Positions 50,001-58,366 of a stretch of DNA of 64,000 nucleotides are shown here, in pieces. The translations under genes were made by a program, and so were the position numbers. Under the pieces are notes generated by a model. The model was not told the origin of the DNA, did no database searches, and saw only the letters and a program-made list of their open reading frames with translations. Every line of letters begins with the position of its first letter. The first letter of the stretch is position 1. This stretch comes from Cinnamomum chago (taxonomy: Eukaryota > Streptophyta > Magnoliopsida > Laurales > Lauraceae). The stretch covers positions 69,084,001-69,148,000 of the forward strand of contig CP142451.1 of assembly GCA_038049695.1 (NCBI GenBank), read 5' to 3'.

Positions 50001-51461
50001 ACTCCTTGCCTCCAATTGCACTAAGAATCACCCTCAATTTGATGATGAAGAAGGAAAAGAAGACGAAGAATAGTAGAGAGAAGAAGAAATGAAAAGGAAT
50101 GAAAATAAAGGGTAAGTTATATATAAAGGGATAAGGATGCCCATTTTATAAGAAAGCCCTCCACTTCCTAGTATTTTCATAAAAAGTCAAATGGGAGTTC
50201 ACTTAATCACTAGTTTGCCAAATGAAGTAGAGTCTAATATGAAAATTGACGTGCTCGACGAGATACACGCATTGACGCCAAGATGACGTGCATTGATGTA
50301 AAATATGAAAATCGATAATTACGAGAAAACCCTCGACTCTACCCCGCCAAGTCAAATTGGTTTCAACTCACCTGTCTAAGGTTCAAGACTCAACTAACTC
50401 AGTCTATAAGAACCAAATAACACTAATCTCCATAATTAGCAACTAAGCACAATTAATTTAACTAAAACACACTTAATTAGCACTAATGATAAGAGTGGAG
50501 TCCCTTTTCAATTTGAAGCTTCTTTTTTGTGTCTTTAGTTATAGCCTATGATACTAGGATACTTAAAAATTGGCAATTTTATCATTTAGAGAACTTCATT
50601 TTTTACATAAAATCTCTGTTCCTTTTGTGTCCATGCCATATCCAAGCATCGCAGTTCATAGCTTAGCCTTATTACATTTAAGTTGGTAGTTGTAAATTGT
50701 AACAATGATATATGCAATTAGTAGTTACTACAATGGATTTGTAGATGTTGATACGTATAATTACACATGAAAATTGTCTAATTTGTTAAAATAATTTTTC
50801 TGTAACTATAATATTTCAAGATTCTATGTACCAATCCAAAAGGTTAAGCTCAAAAGTGGAAGGCCAAAAAAAGCATATGAAGTCTTATTAAACCCATTAC
50901 TTGGGCGATGTGGGATGTAGAACTTTCCCAACACAGAACATGAGTTGAGTTACGGGTTACCTTCCCGTGACATACCCAATATTACTCTGTCTGGAGTCAA
51001 GTCCTCACTATCATCCCGTGATTGTATCATAGCTGTTTAAATACTGTTTGGAGTCAAGTCCTCACTATCATCCCTGTTTCAATGTGTGAATTGAAAGTTC
51101 GGGTTTTTTTTTTTGGATCACTAGATCTATTAAATTTCAATGCTGTTGCTCTTTCACTCTGTCAGGTGATGATGTGGTGCTTTACAAACATGGACATAAA
51201 TCTGCAGAGATTTTATCTTCAACCGGATTTCGGAATCTTTCTTTCAGAACCTACAATGGGTACTTGATAACTTGCTTATTCATTTATAAGACCATTTAGC
51301 TTTCAATTGTGAGAATAATCTGCATTATAGTTAGCATAAGCAACCTATTAAAACAGAATCTGGCATTGTGCAGGCTCGGACACTATACGGTCCCTGAGGA
51401 GATGGAGGATGTTTGTAGATGGCTCACTGCGAAGCTAGGTCTTGATAGGTCTCGCTCGTAA
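22972..51461 (+). CDS. Acyl-protein thioesterase-like carboxylesterase, 9 exons, 251 aa
   Basis: Exons: 22972-22984, 23869-23983, 31633-31669, 31844-31913, 32041-32145, 33568-33718, 33812-33894, 51166-51259, 51374-51461. All junctions are GT-AG, and the 756 nt keep one frame to TAA. The product is an alpha/beta hydrolase of the acyl-protein thioesterase/phospholipase-carboxylesterase family, like Arabidopsis At5g20060 (about 252 aa). Such enzymes remove acyl (or acetyl) groups from proteins or small esters, probably in the cytosol; no signal peptide is seen. Motifs: [20 protein letters not shown] near residues 18-37; nucleophile Ser122 in GFSIG; Asp194 in GDDVV; His226 in GLGHYTV. Exon 1 (MSTF plus one base) is inferred from phase, donor and TATA box and is the least certain part. 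Introns 2 and 7 are swollen by transposons, yet the coding sequence is intact. Confidence 0.9.
23051..23224. mobile_element. Hairpin MITE in intron 1
   Basis: A 174-bp inverted-repeat element. It starts GGGGAAGTTTCTAGTGCATC and ends in the inverse GATGCACTTGAAACTTCCCC. The inner arms share TCACC.TAGGGTGA and GGGACACTTCC. It is flanked by ATATA on both sides, although the low-complexity context makes the duplication size uncertain. Confidence 0.7.
23401..23422. repeat. Poly-T run in intron 1
   Basis: 22 consecutive T on the + strand. It may be the poly-A tail of an inserted retroposon on the other strand, or a simple homopolymer. No SINE body was recognised beside it. Confidence 0.5.
23559..23738. 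mobile_element. Hairpin MITE, copy 2, in intron 1
   Basis: Same family as 2142-2324. GTGACCATGAGTGGACCACT at left is inverted as GGTCCACTCACGGTCACCAT at right, with GGCAGC...GCTGCC at the turn. It lies about 130 bp before exon 2. Boundaries approximate. Confidence 0.65.
23869..23983 (+). CDS. Thioesterase exon 2
   Basis: Reads [20 protein letters not shown] then [17 protein letters not shown]. Acceptor AATGCAG, donor CAG|GTATTT. It contains the first strand and the HGLG oxyanion-region motif of the family. Confidence 0.9.
24977..25743 (-). repeat. LTR (3' in element orientation) of the intron-2 element
   Basis: 767 bp, ending CGTGCCACACA. Matches 30439-31207 along its length. It contains a run of phrases such as GGCACTGTTGCCGAG / GGCACTATTGCCGAG repeated at about 25540-25700. 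Confidence 0.85.
26379..28552 (+). other. Antisense ORF region, Transposase_28-like, of the LTR element (fossil)
   Basis: On the + strand, opposite to gag. The first block (26379-26942) begins [20 protein letters not shown]. It contains [20 protein letters not shown] and [19 protein letters not shown], the pattern of the 'putative gypsy type transposon' domain found in plant LTR elements. GC-richer downstream blocks (about 27000-27720 and 27950-28550) encode charged, Ala/Glu/Lys-rich, coiled-coil-like sequence, also typical of these ORFs. Function unknown. The region is broken. Confidence 0.6.
28740..29460. repeat. Internal repeats GGTTCTGTAACCGAGCTG
   Basis: About a dozen variants of GGTTCTGTAACCGAGCTG / GAGTTCCATAACTTGG recur every 30-60 bp between the two convergent ORF regions. 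Such an array between gag and the antisense ORF could be an untranslated spacer of the element. Confidence 0.6.
29620..30402 (-). other. gag-like region of the pol-less LTR element (fossil)
   Basis: Near the primer-binding site an ORF opens [20 protein letters not shown]. Further on (29620-29829) the frame reads [20 protein letters not shown] and [20 protein letters not shown], the pattern of the plant retrotransposon gag domain (RQ...E....F...F......V....D..AL..F..GL). Fossil; broken. Confidence 0.65.
30439..31207 (-). repeat. LTR (5' in element orientation) of the intron-2 element
   Basis: 769 bp, beginning (+ strand) TGTAAGTGCCTAAATATTAC and ending CCACACA. Pairs with 24977-25743. Confidence 0.85.
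31633..31669 (+). CDS. Thioesterase exon 3
   Basis: 37 nt encoding (S)[12 protein letters not shown]. Acceptor GTTTTGCAG, donor AAT|GTAAAA. Conserved across plant homologues (WSQLLE.LPLPN). Confidence 0.9.
31844..31913 (+). CDS. Thioesterase exon 4
   Basis: 70 nt encoding [20 protein letters not shown] then CTA(W). The PTAP.RPV...GG motif is typical of the family. Confidence 0.9.
31994..32029 (+). repeat. (TTA)n microsatellite in intron 4
   Basis: About twelve TTA units end 11 nt before the AG acceptor of exon 5, occupying the place of the polypyrimidine tract of a 127-bp intron. Confidence 0.9.
32041..32145 (+). CDS. Thioesterase exon 5
   Basis: 105 nt encoding (W)[20 protein letters not shown] then [14 protein letters not shown]. 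Acceptor TGTGGTAG, donor ATA|GTAAGT. Family motif WFD.......DD.EG.D..A.H.A. Confidence 0.9.
32146..33567 (+). other. Intron 5, no gene
   Basis: 1.4 kb. TA-rich alternating ATAC/ATAT sequence lies at about 32238-32280. The segment 32280-32960 has a MITE-like character (ends resemble the GGGCCCA...AAAAATGT phrases of 22350-22410), but no boundaries can be set. Confidence 0.4.
33568..33718 (+). CDS. Thioesterase exon 6 with catalytic serine
   Basis: 151 nt encoding (I)[20 protein letters not shown] then [20 protein letters not shown] and GLSTWLPCS. The GFSIG nucleophile elbow holds Ser122 of the predicted protein. Confidence 0.9.
33812..33894 (+). CDS. Thioesterase exon 7
   Basis: 83 nt encoding (R)[20 protein letters not shown] then LLLSHGK. 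The donor AAAG|GTAGTA opens the 17.3-kb intron 7. HGKG continues into the catalytic Asp region of exon 8. Confidence 0.9.
34070..36909 (-). repeat. Gypsy LTR (3' in element orientation)
   Basis: On the minus strand it begins TGTTACGCCCCGACCC. It has a TATATATAA box near 36488-36498 and, downstream of it, a cluster of CTCGAG palindromes (35623-35820, perfect 14-mer at 35806-35819). A C-run lies at about 36533-36550. Confidence 0.85.
37060..38718 (-). mobile_element. Copia solo LTR inside the gypsy element
   Basis: 1,659 bp from TGTTGGAAGCAGGTGGGCC to ATCTAACA, flanked by TGGTC / CGGTC (four of five bases equal). It is closely similar to the LTR at 53804-55467, so it is a solo LTR of that copia family, inserted between the integrase end and the purine tract of the gypsy element. 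Confidence 0.85.
38719..40189 (-). other. Gypsy integrase region (fossil)
   Basis: Minus-strand pieces show the zinc-binding [17 protein letters not shown] ... CYTC region (about 39743-39880), the catalytic core start [13 protein letters not shown] and [14 protein letters not shown] (about 39600-39690), and the C-terminal [17 protein letters not shown] (about 38830-38900). The last is the conserved tail before a possible chromodomain. Part of a broken element. Confidence 0.8.
40087..41376 (-). repeat. 645-bp tandem duplication in the gypsy RT/RNase H region
   Basis: Units 40087-40731 and 40732-41376 are almost identical. Each carries the RNase H start ([20 protein letters not shown]) and [13 protein letters not shown] on the minus strand. 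The unit is a multiple of three. Very few differences between units indicate a recent event, later than the insertion of the element. Confidence 0.9.
41443..44547 (-). mobile_element. Gypsy-type solo LTR, 3.1 kb, nested in the gypsy element
   Basis: Starts TGTCGCGACCCCGGG and ends GGGGTCTTATA, flanked by GATAT on both sides (41438-41442 and 44548-44552). Related to the LTR at 60355-64000, with shared phrases such as TTTGGTACTCAGG and the CCGAAACCCGA region. A TATAAAAAG box on the minus strand (about 44034-44043) is followed by a cluster of CTCGAG palindromes (42890-43190, perfect 14-mer at 42963-42976). Confidence 0.85.
44553..45462 (-). other. Gypsy reverse transcriptase region (fossil)
   Basis: On the minus strand: [20 protein letters not shown] upstream of [59 protein letters not shown]. 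These are standard motifs of Ty3/gypsy reverse transcriptase. Part of a broken element, interrupted by the solo LTR. Confidence 0.85.
45463..46002. mobile_element. hAT-type MITE nested in the gypsy protease-RT spacer
   Basis: 540 bp with termini TAGGGCTGTCAA and TTGATAACCCAA (imperfect inverted repeat), flanked by the perfect 8-bp duplication TTGAGGAT (45455-45462 and 46003-46010). The interior is rich in GGGTTAACGGGTC / GACCCGTTAA, repeated in both orientations. No coding capacity. Confidence 0.85.
46055..46255 (-). other. Gypsy aspartic protease region (fossil)
   Basis: [14 protein letters not shown] is the retrotransposon protease active-site pattern (D-S/L-G-S/A-T-H-S-F). It lies between the gag zinc knuckles and RT, as expected. 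Part of a broken element. Confidence 0.8.
46337..47467 (-). other. Gypsy gag region (fossil)
   Basis: The start reads [20 protein letters not shown]; the gag core includes [20 protein letters not shown]. Two zinc knuckles follow, [13 protein letters not shown] and [14 protein letters not shown], then a Gln/Pro-rich tract. Typical nucleocapsid end of a plant gypsy gag. Part of a broken element. Confidence 0.85.
47665..47675 (-). promoter_or_regulatory. Primer-binding site (initiator-Met tRNA)
   Basis: Minus strand TGGTATCAGAG, 10 nt from the LTR edge at 47686. It matches the tRNA-iMet 3' end used by many plant LTR elements. Confidence 0.8.
47686..50487 (-). repeat. Gypsy LTR (5' in element orientation)
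   Basis: Starts (+ strand) TGTCACATCTCGGTCCCG. Pairs with 34070-36909. CTCGAG palindrome cluster at about 49240-49440 (perfect 14-mer 49422-49435). Outer boundary is the last point of similarity. Confidence 0.8.
51166..51259 (+). CDS. Thioesterase exon 8
   Basis: 94 nt encoding (G)[20 protein letters not shown] then [10 protein letters not shown]. Acceptor CTGTCAG after a T-rich tract. Asp194, the predicted charge-relay residue, is the second Asp of DDVV. Confidence 0.9.
51374..51461 (+). CDS. Thioesterase exon 9 and stop
   Basis: 88 nt encoding (G)[20 protein letters not shown] then LGLDRSRS and TAA. GHY holds the predicted catalytic His226. The C-terminal length matches homologues. Confidence 0.9.
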
Positions 51462-53336
51462 TCGCTAAATCATTTTTAAACATGTTAACTATGTCTGTTA
51501 TAGATGTGGTCATGCACAATAGTGTCACTGGCTTATCTATTTCTTGGGATCATCTTGCCTATGTTAGTAGAAATCTTTTGAATGTGGTTTTCATTTAATT
51601 AGGCATGTTGGGATCTTGATGGGAATGTTACTTGGTGAATCTACAAATACTAGATTTTAGCTATTTATTGGTGTGCTTTTCTAGTGGATTGGGCCTTTCC
51701 AAACTGGTTAGGTAGGGTGCTCATGATGCTTTATTTCCTATGGTTGTTTATTCTATTTGACTCACTGTTAAATACTTGTATGGTTGTAATTTATGCTTCT
51801 GTGACTTAAGACCATTGTGTTACATTTTTATTTGATGGATTAGGCCAACTCCAGGTTGAGGAGATAAAGATAAGGATGCTGATGCTAATGTTGGTGCATT
51901 AATGCACATGTGAATTATACGGTAGATCTTTTTCTATTTGGAAATTTTGTGACCATGTGGAAGTGCAATCTGTGAACTTCTTTTCTTACGGTTTTGTTTA
52001 ATTCATTAAATCATTACTCCATTGAACACCTGTTGCTGGTCCCAAAAATCAAGCTGGACCAAAGAACCCCTCCAATTAGAAATTAATGACAAAGACATAA
52101 TATATTTTCAAAAAATAATTACTAAACCTTAGATAAATTTTTTATGAATATTCTCATAGATCACAATATTGCAACCCATATTTGATTCCATATTTGCCCA
52201 ACACTGGCATATTCTTCAATGAAAAAGGAGATGAAGTTGTCATTGATTAGACTCATTTTCACTTGTAAACTATTGAATTTTGAGAGTTTAGAAGGATGAC
52301 TATCAATATCATTATTGAGTGGGGTTAAACTTCAGCTTGTAGCCATTGATCGATGCCAATTTTCTTATCCCCTTTCTTCCTTGACTGTTGTTTCATTCAA
52401 GTGGACCTCATATATGGAGTTAAAGTCTGTGACTCCGAACTATGTTCACATGCATCAAATCTTCTTCACCGAGGATTATAAAATCCAATGGTGATGTTTC
52501 AAAGAAAAGTTTGGGTTAATGCAATTTAAGAGTGGTCTAATATCTGTTTGAACCACATATACTAGTATTTTATTTTGAAAACATCTAATGCCTATTTGAA
52601 GTAAATCTATTTGAATTAGATGAGACTTGTCAAATAGGCATTGTTGGTAATAGCTCGACGACAAAAAGAACATGGCACATTATTTAAACTATGTAATTGT
52701 TTCGAGTGTGCTAAGGTCTTTAATATAGTCTTTTATATCCTAATTTTATGCCACAATACTATCAAATTAGCTTACTTAATTTTATCCCAAATAATATTTT
52801 TATATTAGGACAAAGTAACTTGTTTTTTACATTTTTTTAGAAGTGGCACAAAAAGATTGGCTTTTGCATTGCACCAGTTCTTAACTGGAATAAAGGATAG
52901 TTAGCATTGTGGTCTAGAAAAGTTATTATATATAATAATATTAAAAAATTATTTCTTTCTACCCTGGCAGACCCTGGGCCTTTAGGGTAGGGTAAGGGCT
53001 TCGGCATTGTAGGCCGACCGAGGGTGGCTTCACTGAGCTGGTTTGAGAGGGCCTAGCCTGGCCCTTTATCTGATAGTATATAAAATAAATAACAAATATG
53101 GGTTTTTACTAAGAAAATTATAAAGAAAGCCTCTAATTGGCAATTAACGACAAAGACTTAATATTTTGTCAAGCAATAATAACTAAATCATAGGTACATT
53201 TTTTATGGATATCCCCATAGATCACAATAATGCAACCCATATTTGATTCTATATTTGCCCAACAATGAAATATTCTATACTTGTTTTGTACATTCTTTTA
53301 GAAGTGGCACAAAAAGATTGGCTTTTGCAATGTACC
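51462..53336. other. 3' flank of the thioesterase gene, with a duplicated segment
   Basis: The 3' UTR must lie at its start; no clear poly-A signal was chosen. A segment at about 52070-52230 (ATAGATCACAATATTGCAAC) recurs at about 53120-53280. Another at about 52810-52880 (AGAAGTGGCACAAAAAGATT) recurs at 53283-53335, closer to the first. An old duplicated or dispersed repeat. No gene seen. Confidence 0.5.
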
Positions 53337-53803
53337 CAGGGGCGGCTCCAGGAATTCAAGTCAGTGGGGTCAACAAAAGACATACCCTCCGTAAATAGAA
53401 TAAATTTATTTTCTCCTTTATCAACATCCGTCATCTACTTTTGATAATTGGACAAACAAAATATAAAATTCTCAAATAATCTATTTTCGAGAATCCGACA
53501 AAGATAATATTGAATTCTCAAACAAAAATAAATATAAATTTTAGTTCATTATTACTAATAGTTCTTAATCCAAAAAGAAATTTCAAATACATAAACTCCT
53601 ACAGCTACCCTCGATGGGTTTTCATGTATTGAAATCGTTGCATAATAGCTTCATTATCAACACTAGCAAACACATCATTTTCAATATATGTGACCAAACA
53701 GTTATTCATCCATTGATCTCCCATTCGATTACGTAATCTGTTCTTTACGTACTTCATTGCTGAAAAAGTTCTTTCTACAGTTGCAGTCGCTACTGGTAAA
53801 ATC
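53337..53803 (-). mobile_element. hAT transposon remnant, truncated by the copia insertion
   Basis: The outer terminus CAGGGGCGGCTCCAGGAATT at 53337 is a typical hAT end. The other part is cut at 53804 by the copia LTR and is not found within the window. Confidence 0.8.
53605..53802 (-). pseudogene. hAT transposase C-terminus (dimerisation domain fragment)
   Basis: On the minus strand the frame reads ILPVATATVERTFSAMKYVK then NRLRNRMGDQWMNNCLVTYI and ENDVFASVDNEAIMQRFQYM, then KTHRG and a stop at 53605-53607. (L)PVATATVER.FSAMK..K..LR is the diagnostic motif of the hAT dimerisation domain, of the type seen in TTF/ZMYM1-like plant transposases. The catalytic domain is missing because the copia element interrupts the reading. 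The remaining end is undamaged. Confidence 0.85.
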
Positions 53804-55467
53804 TATTGGAAGTAGGTGGGCCTCGTGGATAGGTTTTCAAAACTTTTTGACCAACTTGACTCAGGAATCAACTATCCAGAAGGCTATAACCCAATCCAGG
53901 ATGCAATCCCTCCTTCTCATCAAGCATGTATAGCAATATAACCTATCTAGAATATAGAAATCAATAACTACATGCAACAAAATAATCTAACACAAGAGGA
54001 GAACCAGATTATACCTTTGGAGCCCGGTAGTGCTCTAATGGAGGAGAAGACAATCAATTTGATCAAGAACTCTTCTTGAAGCAATTAGAGATCTCCAAGA
54101 CCTTGTTGTCTTCCACGCTATGACCCTCTATCAGATATCTTTTCTCAAGAAGATGGGTGGGATCTCCAAGAGAAAACCCTACTAGAAACTCTAAGGAAAC
54201 TAGAAGAGAGAGAGGAAGAGAAGAGATGTGCAACTCTTGCACTTGAGGAGTTTTGGACGTGAATAATAGAGTGGGACGTCCAAGGGGTTTTCTTCCCTTA
54301 TTTATAGCCCTCAAATCCCCTCTTAAGACTCTCTTACTAATTGCATTAGAAGTCACACTTCCACACAAATTAGTAGCTTACTATTACCACTATTAGAAGT
54401 CCTACTTCAAACAGAAATAGTAACTTTCTAATTCCTTCCTTTTAGAGTTCAAGTAAGATTAGTAACTTTTTAATATCTTGGGCTAACGTGGGGACCACTA
54501 GGGATTTCTTAGAAAGCTGGCTCCAACTGGGACACGCGACCCCACATCTCATGTGCAATCCGGGCCCACAGTTAATTGCAAATAACACCACTATATAAAT
54601 GCAATTTCACTCTAGTCTTAGGAATAAATTACAATGAAGACCCTAAACTTCCCAATTACCACAAGTAGACCCCTCTATCAATATTCATGGATCAATTGGA
54701 TTAAATCTGTCCCATCCAATCCTATATCCACATCTTATTATCCTTGAGCCCCAATTAATCATAGTGATCATCAATACCATCCAATTAACTCTTAATCAAG
54801 ATGGGTGCGCACTTACTAATGATAAATTCATTAATTGGCACAAGGGGATAATGTAGATAGATTCCATCTCGATCATTGTTTGCTCTTACAGTCCTACTAT
54901 CACGTACCCAAGACACCGAGGTGTTGACCTACAGTTAGCCTCACTCATTGGTGACTCAAAGCAAATGAATAGATAGAAACTTGAGTTCATCAATGTCTCA
55001 GGATTGAGAGCCTATTGCTAGGGAATTATGAGAGCAATCATTAAATCGAGACAATATTTCATAAGGTGCTTCTCATGGTCATTCAATACATCCAATGAAC
55101 CAGCACTATGATCCAGAATCTTACATTCTGATGATTGAGACAAATCACATTATCTCATAGTGATCAAAGTGTTGCAACTTTATCAGATGAGATGCCCAGT
55201 CTCATCACTGGTTGTGAAGATATTTTAAGTATAAGATTTGTGACACATGTCTCCCATATGTGGATCTCATCCATATACATATATCATATCTAATATACTA
55301 ATGGGACCCGATTCATCTCATGAACCGTTATGTTATATGTATTGGTCATGTGCATTAAGTAATAAACATCATTCATCTCATGAAAGGAAAGCATGATTTT
55401 ATTGATAAATAAAGAAATTAATCAATTTATTACATCAACTAATAGATTGAGACCACACAGTCTAACA
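53804..55467 (-). repeat. Copia LTR (3' in element orientation)
   Basis: 1,664 bp, TATTGGAAGTAGGTGGGCC to CAGTCTAACA. Same family as the solo LTR at 37060-38718. On the minus strand it begins TGTTAGACTG directly after the purine tract AAGTGGGAGA (+ strand 57178-57187, now separated by a solo LTR). Confidence 0.85.
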
Positions 55468-55473
55468 ATCTCC

Positions 55474-56602
55474 TGTTAGGGATTTTGTAGATTGCAATTT
55501 GATGTATGCATTATCATTCTAGCATCATTTGATTTACACACATATGCATTGATTCAGAAAATATTGAAATCTTGATTTATACATGCATTGGTTTTTAGAC
55601 TTGAAGAAATATTGATTTATGCATGTTTTGTTTTTTATCTTGGATGCATTTGTTTTTGAAAAATGAGTTTTAGAAATCAAGCTAGCCTATGGTTTAAATC
55701 TTTCAAAACGTTTTAGGCTCTTTTATGTTTCATGTTTTTAACCCTCTAAGTGTGATTTAAAACACGATTCCCTGCTTGGTATAGTGGCCCAAAAATACCC
55801 CCAAAGATATACTTTGAAAAATGTTTTTTAGGGAAGTTTTGGCCCCAGGCCCGGTCGACCTGCAGTGGGCGCGGTCGATCGGCCTCCGGGTAAAGAGCCG
55901 TTGAGCTCTTTTCAAATGGTCTGTTTTATGACCGCTGTGTGTACCAGGTCGACCGGGGAGGCGCAGAAACCCACTTTTTGGGTATAAAACCAAGTTGGAG
56001 AATTTTAAGCCATCTTTGAGGAGTTTGGAGACAAGACAAAGGGGATGAACTAAGAGAGACCAAAGAGTCATTTGGAGAGCTAAAGCTTGGATTAATGAAG
56101 TTAAGTCTCTAAGTAAGTTCTACCTCTCTTAATCATATGTTATATGCTTTGTTTAAATTATTGGTAAATGATTTTTAGCATGATAACTATGATGTGTTGA
56201 ATCCATTCTTCTCTTAATCTTTGATCTAATTAAGATTGGATTCTTCACTTTGTTTTCAAACCAAGTTTTGTTTTAAAATCTTCATTAATCATGCTTAGCC
56301 TAAATCTTTGATTTCTTTTAGCATGATTCATTTTCTTGGTTGAAACTCTATTTGTTGTTTTCATTCATTTAAACCTTAGTCAAATTAATTTGGTTTTGAA
56401 AACAACATTGCACATGCATCACATGTTCTAAGTTAACAAATTTCATACAACTTGTGAGCTCTTGATTTTCATGTCATTAACAAGTTGATATTCATACATG
56501 TGATTTGCATCAAACTTCAATCAAATCTTTTATGTGCCTTAAACTTTTAAATGCTTTGAGCATATATTGAATGAGCCTTCTTTTTAAACTTGATTGAAGT
56601 TA

Positions 56603-56634
<32 letters not shown>

Positions 56635-57177
56635 CATGAGCATACACATTTGCATTCATATAGTGTTTGTGTGAGTTTGTTTTTCACTTTCATATTAGCC
56701 TATTTAAGAGGCAATTCCATTGAGCTTAAATTGTATCTCTTAGAGTGTTCTTTTGTGAAGACACCTTCTTTGAGAAATCCTTCATTTGTAAAGGTTATTG
56801 CTTAGCCTAAGAAAAGCATTGTGTAAAGGTTATTGCTTAGCCTAGAAAAGCATCTTGTAAAGGTTGTTGTTTAGCCTAAAAAAATAACTTTGTAAGGGTT
56901 ATTGCTTAGCCTATTGAAAAGCATAAATAGTGGAAATCCGGTGGGGTGATTAGATCACAAGCCGGTAGTGGATGTAGGCATTGAGGCCGAACCACTATAA
57001 ATCTTTGTGTGGTGGTTAATGCGTTGTGGTGATTCTTTTTAGCTTCCGCATATTGTTTGTTTATCATCACTTGTGACTAGTTTATTTTTAAGAAGTTAAA
57101 ATTTGTCATAATTGGTCACAATTTGTAGCTCACCCTATTCACCCCCCCCCTCTAGGGTTAGGATCCCCGGACTTTCA
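55474..57177 (+). mobile_element. SIRE/Maximus-like solo LTR
   Basis: 1,704 bp from TGTTAGGGATTTTGTAG to CGGACTTTCA, flanked by TCTCC on both sides (55469-55473 and 57178-57182). The end region (CACCCCCCCCCTCTAGGG, GTGGATGTAGGCATTGAGG, CCACTATAAATC) is characteristic of SIRE-lineage copia LTRs. It contains GGTCGACC palindromes (55853-55860 and 55947-55954), a (CA)n run (56605-56632) and three to four units of AAAGGTTATTGCTTAGCC (56788-56920). It sits 6 bp from the edge of the copia LTR. Confidence 0.85.
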
Positions 57178-57182
57178 TCTCC

Positions 57183-58361
57183 CACTTGGGCTCAATGCCA
57201 GTCAGGGTTGCATCTCATGCCCATCCCTTCTACATGTTGCTCAAAGACTTTGGTAGTCAAAGGCTTAGTAAAGGGATCTGCTAGATTGTCCGCAGAGGCT
57301 ATCTTGGTAATAGCAATATCCCCTCTCTGCACAATCTCTCTGACTAAATGATATTTCCTTTGTACATGCTTTTGGCTTTTATGGCTTTTGGGCTCCTTAG
57401 ACTGAGCGACTGCCCTGCGGCTGTTGTGCCAAAGGTACCACCCCAAGTTCCATAAGGAATCTCTTGAGCCATACTACTTCCTTAGCTGCTTCACAAGCCG
57501 CTACATATTCAGCCTCCGAGGTGGAATCAGTGGTACATTCCTGTTTTATACTCCTCCAGCTGATAGCTCCACCACCAAGCATAAATACATAACCAGAGGT
57601 GGATTTTCTGGAATCCTTTTCTGACATGAAGTCAGAATTCGTGTATCCAACTGGAATCAGCTCATCACTGCCATAAATTAACATCTAATCTCTAGTCCTA
57701 CTCAAGTATTTGAGAATACACTTTACAGCAGTCCAATGTTCAGGTCCTGGGTTAGACTGATATCTGCTGACTAGGCCCACTGCATGACAGATATTCGGTC
57801 TAGTACATAGCATAGCATACATGAGGCTACCAACAGCCGAAGGGTATGGTGTCGACCTCATCTGTTCCTTTTCCTCATGTGTCTTAGGACATTGATCCTT
57901 GGAAAGGTGCACTCCATACCTGAAAGGTGTAATACCCTTCTTGGAGTCTTGCATAGCAAACCGTACCAGTACCTTATCTATGTATGCAACTTGGGATAAG
58001 CCAATCATCCTATTTTTTCGGTCTCAATGGAGTTTGATCTCTAGGATGTAGCTAGCTTCTCCCAAGTCCTTCATATCAAAAGTCTTGGCCAACCAAACTT
58101 TTACCGTTGATAACATTCTCACGTCTTTCCCAAGGAGTAGGATGTCATCGACATATAAAATTAGAAATACTGCCCTATCACCTTCACTTTTCGTGTACAC
58201 ACATGACTCATCCGGATTTTGACAAAAACCAAATGACTTGATTGCCTGGTCAAAACGGATGTTCCAGCTTCGGGATGCCTGCTTTAGTCCATAAATAGAC
58301 TTCTGCAGCTTACAAACTTTTTGCTCTTGGTTTTTAGATACAAAACCGTCTGGCTGCACCA
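57183..58361 (-). other. Copia RT-RNase H region (fossil)
   Basis: Minus-strand pieces carry SIYGLKQASRSWNIRFDQAI, LILYVDDILLLGKDV (the YVDD active site of copia RT), DSKKGITPF, GYTNSDFMSEKDSRKSTSGY and SEAEYVAACEAAKEVVWLKR (RNase H), and end QHVEGMGMRCNPDWH. This order is the C-terminal part of a Ty1/copia polyprotein. Part of a broken element. Confidence 0.9.
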
Positions 58362-58366
58362 TATAG

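Larger units (their letters stand above)
34070..50487 (-). mobile_element. Ty3/gypsy retrotransposon, broken, antisense in intron 7
   Basis: LTRs at 34070-36909 (2.8 kb) and about 47686-50487 flank gag, protease, RT, RNase H and integrase regions, all on the minus strand. Order and motifs fit a chromovirus-type plant gypsy element, perhaps Tekay/Del. The primer-binding site CTCTGATACCA (+ strand, 47665-47675), complementary to initiator-Met tRNA, lies 10 nt from the LTR. The purine tract (GAGGGGGAGAAA on the minus strand) abuts the other LTR at 36910. LTRs look about 94-95% alike by eye: roughly a few million years, rate unknown. Broken, with several breaks. Nested inside are a copia solo LTR, a gypsy-type solo LTR, a hAT-type MITE and a 645-bp tandem duplication. 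The outer edge near 50487 is approximate. Confidence 0.9.

Noticed and set aside
22972-51461. The thioesterase locus as a pseudogene because of its huge introns
   Set aside because: Every junction is GT-AG, the frame is unbroken over 756 nt and the catalytic residues are present.
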